A DNA stretch of 64,000 nucleotides from Deltaproteobacteria bacterium (GCA_024280335.1 JAJRQI010000070.1:1-64000); one strand, 5' to 3'; numbered from the stretch's first letter, positions 1-8,303 are shown. Made by a program: numbers and translations. Notes: generated from the sequence alone by a model not told the origin.

Positions 1-326
1 ACCTCAAGGTTCGCCAAGATGTGAGACAAACGCCGGAACAAACACGGGGGGAGACGTGCGCGAAAAAACAGCTGGTGTTTTCAACCTATTGATTTATAAA
101 AGATAAATATTTTTCTTGACGGGGGCAATATAGAATGTCCCACTTCTGCCCTATTATCATTTCAGAGATTAAAGCAATAACGCAGCTCCGTCCCTAATGA
201 TGATCCGTCCCTAATGATGATCAGAGAATGGGACAACGCCGTTATGCTGCCTCGGGATATTGTCGGAAATCATTACACGAACTCCACCAAAGAGACAAAG
301 AGCAATCAGAACAGACAGATAAGAAT
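1..326. other. Non-coding region upstream of the PEP-CTERM gene
   Basis: I see no convincing reading frame here. The stretch is AT-richer than the rest of the window around 75-125. It holds a 17-bp tandem duplication at 187-220 and a GTCCCA/TGGGAC pair (near 137 and 229) that could be half-sites for an activator of the sigma-54-type promoter just downstream. The regulatory role is inference. Confidence 0.5.
187..220. repeat. Two tandem copies of a 17-bp unit
   Basis: TCCGTCCCTAATGATGA is present twice, perfectly and head to tail, at 187-203 and 204-220. It lies in the upstream region of the PEP-CTERM gene. Perfect identity suggests a recent duplication. Function unknown. Confidence 0.9.
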
Positions 327-342
327 AGGCACGACTTCTGCA
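327..342 (+). promoter_or_regulatory. Sigma-54 (-24/-12) promoter for the PEP-CTERM gene
   Basis: The sequence AGGCACGACTTCTGCA matches the sigma-54 consensus TGGCACG-N4-TTGCA. The invariant GG (328-329) and GC (340-341) are separated by exactly 10 bases. The -12 element lies about 36 bases before the ATG at 378, leaving room for a short leader with the AAGGAGGA ribosome site. Many PEP-CTERM genes are known to sit behind sigma-54 promoters controlled by the PrsK/PrsR two-component pair. Those regulators are not in this window. Confidence 0.7.
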
Positions 343-377
343 GCTGACCAGTGGAACTAACAAGGAGGATTCAAATT

Positions 378-1016
378 ATGAAAAAAGTGCTGGTTTTGTT
401 TGCTTTATCTGTATTTGCCCTTTGCAGCAATGCAACCGCCAACATGATTCAAAATGGCAGCTTTGAAATACCTGACATCACCGACGACAACCTGAACGGC
501 ACTCACTGGTCACTCTACGACATCATAGATGGCTGGGAAAATCTCACCACTAATTCAGCGAAGCTTGAGCTCCAGGAGAACGGTCTTTATGGCGGCGGTT
601 TCGTAGCAGCTGATGGAGATCAGTGGATAGAGCTGGCAGCTAGCCAACCGACAGCTATTGGCCAGACCATAAGCACCACTATCGGCAAGACCTACACCCT
701 TGATTTCGCCTTTGCCGCTCGCCCTGGTGAAGCCCTTATGTATAATGTTCTGAATGTCTGGATAACTGATAATCTGCTTAACGAAACGATTGTTGCGTCC
801 ACCTCGGGCTGGAATTATTTCAGCTTCAGCTTCGTCGCCAATCTAGCAGAAACCTTCATCGGTTTTGCTGATGTCCACAATGGTGGTCGATCAACATACG
901 GTACCTTTGTTGATGATGTCTCTGTCGCCCCAGTGCCCGAGCCAGGCACCCTGCTGCTCCTCGGCTCCGGCCTTGCAGGCTTAGCATTTTATCGCCGAAA
1001 GAAAACCACTAAGTAA
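378..1016 (+). CDS. PEP-CTERM sorting-domain protein (exosortase substrate)
   Basis: This is a 212-residue exported protein. The ATG at 378 is preferred over the in-frame ATG at 351 because it follows AAGGAGGA and starts a clean signal peptide (MKKVLVLFALSVFALCSNATA). The mature region begins NMIQNGSFE and resembles the carbohydrate-binding-like fold of DUF642/choice-of-anchor proteins. The C-terminus has the tripartite sorting signal: VPEPGT, a hydrophobic span (LLLLGSGLAGLAFY) and a basic tail RRKKTTK. By family knowledge, exosortase cleaves at the PEP motif and the protein joins the exopolysaccharide or biofilm matrix. No exosortase is present here. A strong terminator follows, so it is probably monocistronic. 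Confidence 0.9.
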   Translation: MKKVLVLFALSVFALCSNATANMIQNGSFEIPDITDDNLNGTHWSLYDIIDGWENLTTNSAKLELQENGLYGGGFVAADGDQWIELAASQPTAIGQTISTTIGKTYTLDFAFAARPGEALMYNVLNVWITDNLLNETIVASTSGWNYFSFSFVANLAETFIGFADVHNGGRSTYGTFVDDVSVAPVPEPGTLLLLGSGLAGLAFYRRKKTTK

Positions 1017-1036
1017 TTTATTGTAAAGCTCGATTA

Positions 1037-1073
1037 GTCAAAAAGCCCGGCACAGCGTGTCGGGCTTTTTGAC
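1037..1073 (+). terminator. Rho-independent terminator after the PEP-CTERM gene
   Basis: GTCAAAAAGCCCG pairs with CGGGCTTTTTGAC around a short loop, giving a 13-bp stem with its own T-run on either strand. Confidence 0.85.
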
Positions 1074-1129
1074 TTCCGGGGGCATTGATTTCTTGATTTC
1101 CGGGGACATAATAGCTATTGCCACTTCCG

Positions 1130-1160
1130 AAAAACTAGGGAAAAACTAGGAAAAATTAGG
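1130..1160. repeat. Three near-tandem copies of AAAAACTAGG
   Basis: AAAAACTAGG occurs at 1130-1139 and 1141-1150, followed by AAAAATTAGG at 1151-1160. The array sits just upstream of the transposase gene, next to GGGACACTTCCC. Such short repeats are common beside REP-associated transposases, but I cannot show from this window that this one is a substrate. Confidence 0.7.
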
Positions 1161-1197
1161 GACACTTCCCGTAGTTCTTTGATCCTAAAAGCCAGAT

Positions 1198-1226
1198 GGG
1201 ACGTTCTTGCTTTAGTGCTTTAACTT
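1198..1226 (+). repeat. Left 29-bp inverted-repeat arm
   Basis: This arm runs from GGGACGTTCTTG to TTAACTT. It pairs with 2217-2245 with 27 of 29 positions matching. It lies 15 bases before the transposase start codon. Confidence 0.85.
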
Positions 1227-1241
1227 TGTTATTCTCTCAAT

Positions 1242-2231
1242 ATGCCAAGACAACCTCGTATCGACAGCCCCAATCTTCTTCATCACGTCATTGTCCGTGG
1301 CATTGAACGAAGCAAGATTTTCCGAGATGATGATGACCGGGATAGCTTTGTTGAACGGCTGCATAAATTGTTGCTGGAAACTAACACCGAATGTTACGCT
1401 TGGGCGCTGATTCCCAATCACTTCCATCTGCTGCTGCGCCCCCGCACCATCGAGCTGTCGCGCTTCATGCGCCGCCTGCTGACAGGTTACGCCGTTACTT
1501 TTAATCGTCGCCATAAACGCAGCGGCCACCTGTTTCAGAATCGATATAAATCAATCGTTTGTGAAGAAGAGAGCTACCTGCTGGAACTGATCCGCTATAT
1601 ACACCTGAATCCATTGCGCGCACGACAAGTTGCTGATTTCGAAGAACTCAGGTCCCACCCTTGGTGCGGTCACACTGAAATCCTCGGCAACAGTCAGGGT
1701 TGCGGGCTGGCAACAGACTGGGTGCTATCGCTCTTTTCCAGACAGAGACAAGCAGCACAACTACAATACCAGCAATTTGTCGCCGATGGCGTCACACAGG
1801 GGAAACGCCCGGAGCTGGTCGGTGGCGGATTGCAGCGCAGCCGAATTGGACAGCCCGATCAGGATATCCCGCAATATTATGATGAACGGGTTCTCGGCAG
1901 CAGCGATTTTGTTCAGCAACTGCAAGAAGAAGGTAAGCTGAATGGTTCGGTGCAGGCACAGATCGATCTGAGTGAGTTGCAGACTCTTGTTGCAGATAAA
2001 TACTCGTTATCGCGAGAGCAGATGCTGCGACGCTCCCGAACTGGAGCTGCTGCAGAAGCCCGACTCATTTTTTGCTACTGTGCGGTGCGACAGTATTCAC
2101 ATCCAGGGGTTTCCGTGGCAAAATATCTGGGGATCGGCTCCTCATCTGTCAGCCGGGCAGTACAAAAAGGGGAGTGTCTGGTGCGAGTTGATAAGGAACT
2201 CTCAGCCTGGCTAATGAAGTTAAAGCACTAA
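1242..2231 (+). CDS. REP-associated tyrosine (Y1/IS200-like) transposase
   Basis: This 329-residue protein has the HUH single-strand transposase fold. The metal-binding HxH is at H60/H62 (PNHFHLLL). A candidate nucleophile tyrosine is Y83, before the typical FNRRHKRSGHLFQNRYKS block. The N-terminal 180 residues are the Y1_Tnp domain. The C-terminal half ends in a helix-turn-helix-like segment (LGIGSSSVSRAV) resembling the DnaA domain fused to many deltaproteobacterial members. Frame and catalytic residues look intact. By family knowledge it nicks and joins palindromic REP or BIME DNA. Start ATG at 1242 gives the usual MPRQPRI beginning. The opposite-strand frame at 1212-1529 is only a shadow. 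Confidence 0.9.
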   Translation: MPRQPRIDSPNLLHHVIVRGIERSKIFRDDDDRDSFVERLHKLLLETNTECYAWALIPNHFHLLLRPRTIELSRFMRRLLTGYAVTFNRRHKRSGHLFQNRYKSIVCEEESYLLELIRYIHLNPLRARQVADFEELRSHPWCGHTEILGNSQGCGLATDWVLSLFSRQRQAAQLQYQQFVADGVTQGKRPELVGGGLQRSRIGQPDQDIPQYYDERVLGSSDFVQQLQEEGKLNGSVQAQIDLSELQTLVADKYSLSREQMLRRSRTGAAAEARLIFCYCAVRQYSHPGVSVAKYLGIGSSSVSRAVQKGECLVRVDKELSAWLMKLKH

Positions 2232-2245
2232 GGCAACAACGTCCC
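2217..2245 (-). repeat. Right 29-bp inverted-repeat arm
   Basis: This arm encodes the transposase C-terminal residues KLKH and its TAA stop, then continues 14 bases into non-coding DNA. It is the inverted partner of 1198-1226. Confidence 0.85.
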
Positions 2246-2256
2246 CCTTGCCCCTT

Positions 2257-2306
2257 AAAAAAAACCTGCTCGCACAACGAAACAGTCGCTGTGCAAACAG
2301 GCTTTT
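2257..2306 (-). terminator. Terminator downstream of the YjfB-like gene
   Basis: On the minus strand, AAGCCTG-TTT-GCACA pairs with TGTGC-GAG-CAGGTTT through two stem blocks and an internal loop. A run of eight T follows. It lies 26 bases past the minus-strand stop codon. Confidence 0.7.
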
Positions 2307-2331
2307 CAGATAAAAATAATCAGAACAGAGG

Positions 2332-2520
2332 TCAGGCTTTGATGTCGATATTCTGACCTTTGCCGGTCTGTTCAGCAATCTGGGCCCGTTGTAATGAATT
2401 ATCCGGTTGCTGCTGTTCTGTTTTAGTCATGGTTTTGGTTAAAACATCAAGCCCGGCCTGGGCTTTGTTCGTTGCAACCTCTTGGCCGACCGTGGTCGAA
2501 CTGGCAATCTCCATCGACAT
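2332..2520 (-). CDS. Small YjfB-like protein (putative motility family)
   Basis: The product is 62 residues and hydrophilic, with no membrane segment. It begins MSMEIASSTTVGQEVATNKA and ends in a polar Gln-rich tail. The N-terminal pattern (M-x-I-A-S, then an amphipathic helix containing LDVLTKTM) resembles the small YjfB family, sometimes described as putative motility proteins. No enzymatic motif is visible. The start at 2520 is chosen because AAAGGAG lies seven bases upstream. Longer in-frame extensions have no ribosome site. It is transcribed divergently from sucA. The family assignment is tentative; that it is a real gene is fairly secure because of the ribosome site and terminator. Confidence 0.65.
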   Translation of the reverse strand: MSMEIASSTTVGQEVATNKAQAGLDVLTKTMTKTEQQQPDNSLQRAQIAEQTGKGQNIDIKA

Positions 2521-2687
2521 AAGCTGCTCCTTTCCAACATATTCCATGCAAGCAAAGGCATGGAAAAGTACCATCAACTTTATTTGCTTCTCATAGATAC
2601 CACCAGCAAGCAAACAAAATCAAGATATTTTTGAATTCCCTAATAATATTCTTCTCATCAATCAGCACTTTATCCATTCTTGTGTTA

Positions 2688-2716
2688 TTGCGATAGCCCG
2701 TCGGCTACTCTATACT
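2688..2716 (+). promoter_or_regulatory. Sigma-70-type promoter for sucA-sucB
   Basis: TTGCGA (2688-2693) and TATACT (2711-2716) are separated by 17 bases. This would give a leader of about 60 bases before the sucA ATG at 2782. Sequence match only. Confidence 0.55.
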
Positions 2717-2781
2717 TTACAGGTTTCATGCCAGCGATTCCGACGCTTTTGTTATTTGCCGCACAGGATGGTGACCAATCT

Positions 2782-5472
2782 ATGAACCCTGCAGACAATA
2801 TCAGTCCCCAGTGGATCGAGTCCCAATATCAGCTCTACAAAGAAAACCCGGAACAGCTCCCATCGGAATGGCGCATTTTTTTTCAAGGTTTCGAACTCGG
2901 GCAGAAGAACGGTTCTGATTCAGCCCCCGATCATCAACCTGCGGCGGTACAATCCCTAATCCGTCGTTACCGGGAGATCGGCCATATCTACGCCTGCGTT
3001 GACCCGCTGACCCCTTGCGAACTGAACCATCCCCGGCTGCAACTATCCGAATTCCGGTTGGATGAAAATGACCTGCAGCGTGAATTTGCTGTTGATAATT
3101 TCATTTTGCCGCAAGCGCCGTTGGCTGAAATTGTTGCCATTCTGCAGCAGACCTACTGTCGTTCGCTCGGCAGCGAGTTCATGCATATCCCGATCCCCGA
3201 AGAGCGCAAGTGGTTGCAGGACCGGATGGAAGCGTCGCGCAATCAGCCGGCTCTGTCGCGCAGCAAAAAACTGCTGACCCTGAAAATGCTGCAGCAGGCC
3301 AGTAAATTCGAAACCTTTCTCCATCGAAAGTTTGTCGGTCAGAAACGCTTCTCCCTCGAAGGCGCCGAGTCGGTCATCCCGCTGCTCGATCATATTATCG
3401 AACAATCAGCAGGTCTGTCGCTGGAACATGTCATTATCGGCATGGCTCACCGTGGCCGCCTGAATATTCTGGCCAACATCTTCCAGAAACCGCTGGAAAA
3501 TATTTTTTCCGAATTTGCCGACAACGAAACCTTCAACATTGTCGGTGAAGGGGATGTCAAATATCACAAAGGCTTTTCCACCAACCGCTATTTTGAGAAA
3601 GGCTGCGTACACATCTCACTGGCCTCGAATCCCAGCCATCTGGAAGCTGTCGATCCGGTGGTCGAAGGCAAATGCCGCGCCCGTCAGGACCATCTGGAAG
3701 GTGATGGGGAACAGCAGGTTTTGCCACTGCTGATCCACGGTGATGCCGCTTTTGCCGGTCAGGGGATTGTCGCTGAGACCCTCAACCTGTCGCAGCTCGA
3801 CGGTTACAAAACCGGCGGCACCCTGCATATTGTCATCAACAACCAGATCGGCTTTACCACCTCGCCGGTCGATGCGCGCTCCACCTGCTATCCGACCGAT
3901 ATTGCCAAAATGCTGATGTCGCCGATTTTCCATGTGCACGGTGACGACCCGGAAGCCCTCTTGCAGGCAGCGGACCTGGCCCTGCAGTTTCGCCAGCAGT
4001 TCCGTAAAGATGTGGTCATTGAAGTGATCTGCTATCGTCGTCACGGGCACAATGAAGGGGACGAGCCGTTCTTCACCCAGCCGCTGATGTACGACAAAAT
4101 CCGCAACCAGACGCCGACCGCCGCCATCTACCGAAACCAGTTAGCCGGTGAAGGGTTCAGTGCTACGGAACTCGATGCAATTGCCAATCAGGTCGATCAT
4201 GCCCTAGAAACCGCCCTGGAGCTGCCGCCACAGACGCTGGAGGAAGGCTTTCTGAAAAAATGGGCGGAGATCTCGCGTGATTTCAACTTCACCTCGACTG
4301 AAACCGGCATCCCGCAACCGGTCCTGAAGCAGCTGATCGAAGCGGCAACCGAACTGCCTGCAGGATTTACTCCGCACCGCAAGATTGCGACCTTGCTGAA
4401 AAAACGCCGCGCGGCGGTCAGTACCGGCAAAAGGATCGATTGGGGAACCGGCGAAACGCTGGCGTTTGCCAGTCTGGTTCATGAAGGAACCTCGATCCGC
4501 ATTTCCGGGCAGGACTCACGACGTGGCACCTTCAACCACCGCCATGCGACCCTGACCGACAACCTCAGCGGAAATCCGCATACGCCACTGGCCGACCTGG
4601 CCCGTAAATCTGACTGTCGGTTCAGCGTTTACAACAGTATGCTCTCCGAGGCTGCAGTGCTCGGCTTTGAGTATGGCTATTCGGTGGAGACCCCAGACGA
4701 CCTGACCGTCTGGGAAGCCCAGTTCGGTGATTTTGCCAACGGTGCTCAGGTGATCATCGATCAATTCATTGCCAGCAGCATGGCCAAATGGGATCGCTCC
4801 AGCGGCATCACCATGTTCCTGCCGCACGGTTACGAGGGGCAGGGGCCGGAGCATTCCAGCGCCCGCATCGAACGCTACCTGCAACTTTGCGCCGACAATA
4901 ATCTGCTGGTCGCCAACCCCAGCAGTCCGGCGCAACTGTTTCACCTGCTGCGCCGTCAGCTGCGAACCGACTACCGCCGCCCGCTGATTGTCTTTACCCC
5001 GAAAGCGCTGCTGCGCCATCCGGCCTGCACCTCGCAACTCTCCGAGTTCAGCGACGGCAGTTTTCAGGAGATCATCCCCGATCGCCAGCCGCACAACGAC
5101 TGCAGAAGAGTGCTGCTCTGTTCCGGAAAGATCTATTACGACCTGCTCCAGCAACGGCAGGAGAGCGGACGGCAGGATATCGCCATCATCCGCATCGAAC
5201 AGCTGTTCCCGCTGCACATCGAACGCCTAAAAGCTACCCTCGCCCCCTACCCTGCAGAGGTTGAATACTTCTGGGTGCAGGAAGAGATCGGCAACGCCGG
5301 TGCCTGGGATCATCTGCGTCCGCAACTGACCGCGCTGCTCGGCTTCGAGCCCGGCTATATCGGCCGGGCTCGCTCCGCCAGCACCGCGGTCGGCTCACAC
5401 CGCATCCATAAACTGCAGCAACAGCGGATTCTCGATCAAGCATTCTCAGACAGCCAAGTGAGGTCATCATAA
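2782..5472 (+). CDS. sucA: 2-oxoglutarate dehydrogenase E1 component
   Basis: The product is 896 residues (E. coli SucA has 933). It decarboxylates 2-oxoglutarate with thiamine diphosphate and passes the succinyl group to the E2 lipoyl arm in the TCA cycle. Visible features are an N-terminal E2-binding-type segment (WIESQYQLYKENPEQLP), GMAHRGRLN, the ThDP/metal motif HGDAAFAGQG near residue 319 with INNQIGFTT after it, the transketolase-like C-terminal domain with LPHGYEGQGPEHSS, and a closing WVQEEIGNAGAW region. The ATG at 2782 is preferred over an in-frame codon at 2680 because it follows AGGATGGTG and starts at the conserved NPADNISPQ. Its stop codon directly abuts sucB. Confidence 0.97.
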   Translation: MNPADNISPQWIESQYQLYKENPEQLPSEWRIFFQGFELGQKNGSDSAPDHQPAAVQSLIRRYREIGHIYACVDPLTPCELNHPRLQLSEFRLDENDLQREFAVDNFILPQAPLAEIVAILQQTYCRSLGSEFMHIPIPEERKWLQDRMEASRNQPALSRSKKLLTLKMLQQASKFETFLHRKFVGQKRFSLEGAESVIPLLDHIIEQSAGLSLEHVIIGMAHRGRLNILANIFQKPLENIFSEFADNETFNIVGEGDVKYHKGFSTNRYFEKGCVHISLASNPSHLEAVDPVVEGKCRARQDHLEGDGEQQVLPLLIHGDAAFAGQGIVAETLNLSQLDGYKTGGTLHIVINNQIGFTTSPVDARSTCYPTDIAKMLMSPIFHVHGDDPEALLQAADLALQFRQQFRKDVVIEVICYRRHGHNEGDEPFFTQPLMYDKIRNQTPTAAIYRNQLAGEGFSATELDAIANQVDHALETALELPPQTLEEGFLKKWAEISRDFNFTSTETGIPQPVLKQLIEAATELPAGFTPHRKIATLLKKRRAAVSTGKRIDWGTGETLAFASLVHEGTSIRISGQDSRRGTFNHRHATLTDNLSGNPHTPLADLARKSDCRFSVYNSMLSEAAVLGFEYGYSVETPDDLTVWEAQFGDFANGAQVIIDQFIASSMAKWDRSSGITMFLPHGYEGQGPEHSSARIERYLQLCADNNLLVANPSSPAQLFHLLRRQLRTDYRRPLIVFTPKALLRHPACTSQLSEFSDGSFQEIIPDRQPHNDCRRVLLCSGKIYYDLLQQRQESGRQDIAIIRIEQLFPLHIERLKATLAPYPAEVEYFWVQEEIGNAGAWDHLRPQLTALLGFEPGYIGRARSASTAVGSHRIHKLQQQRILDQAFSDSQVRSS

Positions 5473-6687
5473 ATGGATATTATCATCCCCCAGGTCGGCG
5501 AATCGATCGTCGAAGCGGAAATCGGTGAGTGGTTCAAAAAAGATGGCGAGCAGGTGACAAAAGACGATCTGCTGCTGGAAATTGAAACAGAAAAGGTCAA
5601 CGTCGAACTCAACGCCGACGCCTCCGGCAAGCTGACGATTCTGGCCGCAGCTGGCGAAACAGTAAAGATCGGTGCGATCATCGGACAGATCGATGAAACC
5701 GCAGCCGTCACGACAGCACCGACAACCGAACAACCGGCGACCGCCGAAGTTGCGACAACCACCGAACCGGCGGCCGAACCACCAGCGGCAAACCCGGCCG
5801 TGGCCAAGCTGGCCGCCGAACGAAACATCGACCTGCGGACCGTCAAAGGGAGCGGCCGCAACGGCCGGATCCTGGTCGACGACCTGCCTGCGGCAACGAC
5901 AGCAGAAACCGAGCCACCGATCAAAAAGGCCGCTGCGCCTCCCACTCCGGCGCCGGTTGCCGCACCGCAGAAAAAACCGCTCGACGACCCGCGCAGCGAA
6001 CGGGTGCCGATGACCCAGATCCGCAAAAAAATTGCCGAGCGGCTGCTGATGGCGCGGCAGCAGACGGCGATGCTGACCACCTTCAACGAAATCGACATGA
6101 ACCGGGTGATCGCCCTGCGCAGCAGCCACAAGGAGGTTTTCGAGAAGAAACACGGCGTCCCCCTCGGCTTCATGTCCTTCTTCGTCAAAGCCTGCGCCGA
6201 AGCCCTGAAGGAATTTACCGCAGTCAACGCCCGGATCGACGGCAACGATATTGTCTATCAGCATTTTTACGACATCGGCATCGCCGTCGGCAGCAAGCGG
6301 GGACTGGTCGTGCCGATTATCCGCGATGCCGACCGCTTGCATTTTGATCAGATCGAAACCATCATCCGTGACTATGCCCTCCGGGCCGGCAACGGCAAAC
6401 TGACCCTCGACGAGTTGACCGGCGGCACCTTTACCATCAGCAACGGCGGCATCTACGGATCGGTACTCTCGACGCCGCTGCTCAACCCGCCGCAGAGCGC
6501 AATTTTGGGCATGCACGCCATTCAGGACCGCGCCGTTGTCAGGGATGGAGAGGTCGTCGTGCGACCGATCATGAACATTGCGCTCAGCTATGACCATCGG
6601 ATTATCGACGGCAAAGAAGCGGTCAACTTTCTCATGCGGGTCAAGAACTACATCGAAGACCCGGAAGAGATGCTGCTGGAAATGTGA
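5473..6687 (+). CDS. sucB: Dihydrolipoyl succinyltransferase E2 component
   Basis: The product is 404 residues, the usual length. The N-terminal lipoyl domain (1-75) carries the lipoylated lysine K41 in ETEKVNVE. An Ala/Pro/Thr-rich linker follows, then a peripheral subunit-binding domain at about 107-138 (PAVAKLAAERNIDLRTVKGS). The C-terminal acyltransferase domain ends with the catalytic H375xxxD379G (SYDHRIIDG). It transfers succinyl from E1 to CoA. The start codon immediately follows the sucA stop, so translation is probably coupled. Confidence 0.97.
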   Translation: MDIIIPQVGESIVEAEIGEWFKKDGEQVTKDDLLLEIETEKVNVELNADASGKLTILAAAGETVKIGAIIGQIDETAAVTTAPTTEQPATAEVATTTEPAAEPPAANPAVAKLAAERNIDLRTVKGSGRNGRILVDDLPAATTAETEPPIKKAAAPPTPAPVAAPQKKPLDDPRSERVPMTQIRKKIAERLLMARQQTAMLTTFNEIDMNRVIALRSSHKEVFEKKHGVPLGFMSFFVKACAEALKEFTAVNARIDGNDIVYQHFYDIGIAVGSKRGLVVPIIRDADRLHFDQIETIIRDYALRAGNGKLTLDELTGGTFTISNGGIYGSVLSTPLLNPPQSAILGMHAIQDRAVVRDGEVVVRPIMNIALSYDHRIIDGKEAVNFLMRVKNYIEDPEEMLLEM

Positions 6688-6733
6688 TCAACCAATAAAA
6701 TGACTGCAATAAACGCAGACAGATTAAACCTTA

Positions 6734-6794
6734 GCCACCAAGGTACCAAGAGGTCTAAAATCCTTAGGGTCAGATTTCTTGGTGACTTGGTGGC
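6734..6794. repeat. Imperfect inverted repeat between sucB and lpd
   Basis: GCCACCAAGGTACCAAG (6734-6750) and CTTGGTGACTTGGTGGC (6778-6794) pair at 15 of 17 positions around a 27-base loop. No T-run follows, so it is more likely a dispersed palindromic repeat or processing site than a terminator. Each arm is itself built of two CACCAAG-like words. Confidence 0.75.
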
Positions 6795-6839
6795 AACACA
6801 GCCTTTGCTATCCATGTGTAATCTAAAGGAGGAAACCAG

Positions 6840-8252
6840 ATGCCTGAACAGAGTTACGATCTGATTGTCATAGGCGCAGGTCCCGGCGGCTATGTCGCGG
6901 CGATCCGCGCATCACAGTTAGGACTCAAGGTCGCCGTGGTGGAAAAACGTGCCAGCCTCGGCGGCGTCTGCCTGAACGAGGGCTGCATCCCGAGCAAGGC
7001 GTTGCTGGAATCGAGCGAGCACTATTCGCGGGTCAACCACGAGCTGGTGGAGCACGGCATCGACATCAGCGGCGCAAGTCTCAATCTGGCGCAGATGATG
7101 ACCCGCAAACAGCAGATCATCGACAATCTGACCGGCGGCATCAGTGGGCTTTTCAAGAAGAACGGCATCGACGCGTTCACCGGACAGGCGAAACTGAGCG
7201 GTTCACAAACCGGGCGGCAAACCATCAGAATTGTCGACGATACAGAGAGCAGAGAGCTGTCAGCGAAAACTCTGCTGCTGGCGACCGGCAGCGAGGCGAT
7301 CGAACTGCCGCACCTGCCCTTCGATGGGGAAACCGTCATCAACGCCCGCGATGCATTGAGCCTGAATAAAGTGCCGGAGCGGCTGCTGGTGGTCGGCGGC
7401 GGCGTCATCGGTCTTGAATTGGGATCGGTCTGGAGTCGGCTCGGCGCGCAGGTGACGGTGGTCGAAATGTTGCCGCAGATCCTGCCGCAAAGCGACCCGC
7501 AACTGGCGCAGATGCTCCAACGCAGCCTGAAAAAGCAGGGGCTGCAGATCTTGACCAAAACCCGGCTGGATAAATTTGACCTCACCGACGCGGGACTGGT
7601 CGCGACTCTGACCACCGCCAAAGGAGAGCAGCAGCTCAGCTGCGACAAGATTCTTGTCGCCACCGGACGCCGGGCCCAGAGCGCCGGTCTGGGGCTGGAA
7701 GCAGTCGGCCTGCAGGTCAACAAAGCGGGACAGCTGGAGGTCGATGAAAATTACCAGACTAAGGTTCCCGGGATCTACGCCATCGGCGATCTGGCGCCGG
7801 GACCGATGCTGGCCCACAAAGCCAGTGAAGAAGGGGTGGTCTTTGCCGAACGGCTCTGCGGCCAGAAATCGACGCTGAACTATGGCGCGATTCCGGCGGT
7901 CACCTACACCTGGCCGGAGGTGGCTTCGGTCGGCCGCAGCGAAGCGGGGCTGAAGCGAGAGCAGATCGACTACAAAGCCGGCAAGTTTTTCTTCGCTGCC
8001 AGCGGTCGAGCGCTCTGCAACGGGACCAGTGACGGCTTTGTCAAGGTTCTGGCCGCAGCGGAAACCGGCCGGATCCTCGGTATTCACATTGTCGGCCCGC
8101 ATGCATCGGAACTGATTGCCGAAGCAACAACGCTGATCTCTTTCGGCGGCAGTGTCCAGGATGTGGCGGCAATCTGTCACGCCCATCCGACCCTGGCCGA
8201 GGCATTAAAAGAAGCAGCTCTGGCGGTCAATAAAGAGGCGATTCACAGCTGA
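6840..8252 (+). CDS. lpd: Dihydrolipoamide dehydrogenase (E3)
   Basis: The product is 470 residues, a flavoprotein disulfide reductase that reoxidises the E2 dihydrolipoyl group with NAD. The FAD-binding GAGPGG is at 12-17, the redox-active pair C44/C49 lies in GGVCLNEGCIPSKAL, the NAD-binding GGGVIGLELGS is near 185, and FAD contact TIYAIGD-like residues (PGIYAIGDLAPG) follow. The catalytic H449 and E454 lie in HPTLAEAL at the C-terminus. AAAGGAGG sits just before the ATG. The gene completes the 2-oxoglutarate dehydrogenase set but may serve other 2-oxoacid or glycine cleavage complexes. Confidence 0.97.
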   Translation: MPEQSYDLIVIGAGPGGYVAAIRASQLGLKVAVVEKRASLGGVCLNEGCIPSKALLESSEHYSRVNHELVEHGIDISGASLNLAQMMTRKQQIIDNLTGGISGLFKKNGIDAFTGQAKLSGSQTGRQTIRIVDDTESRELSAKTLLLATGSEAIELPHLPFDGETVINARDALSLNKVPERLLVVGGGVIGLELGSVWSRLGAQVTVVEMLPQILPQSDPQLAQMLQRSLKKQGLQILTKTRLDKFDLTDAGLVATLTTAKGEQQLSCDKILVATGRRAQSAGLGLEAVGLQVNKAGQLEVDENYQTKVPGIYAIGDLAPGPMLAHKASEEGVVFAERLCGQKSTLNYGAIPAVTYTWPEVASVGRSEAGLKREQIDYKAGKFFFAASGRALCNGTSDGFVKVLAAAETGRILGIHIVGPHASELIAEATTLISFGGSVQDVAAICHAHPTLAEALKEAALAVNKEAIHS

Positions 8253-8303
8253 TTTTCACGCCTGATTCCCTTGACAAATTTCGGCATGAAGCCGACAATC
8301 GCG

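Larger units (their letters stand above)
1198..2245 (+). mobile_element. Y1-transposase cassette bounded by a 29-bp inverted repeat
   Basis: GGGACGTTCTTGCTTTAGTG at 1198 onward and its inverted partner at 2217-2245 match over 29 positions with two mismatches. They enclose the transposase frame almost exactly. The right arm overlaps the last codons and the stop codon of the gene. Classical IS200/IS605 or RAYT units carry subterminal hairpins rather than such terminal inverted repeats, so this arrangement is somewhat unusual. Confidence 0.7.

Noticed and set aside
230-256. A second sigma-54 site in TGGGAC...GCT upstream of the PEP-CTERM gene
   Set aside because: The GG to GC spacing is 14 rather than 10 bases, so it fails the strict spacing rule that the site at 327 meets.
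1212-1529. Minus-strand 105-residue frame overlapping the transposase start
   Set aside because: It is the antisense of the transposase. Its ending KLKH arises only because the inverted repeat mirrors the transposase C-terminus.
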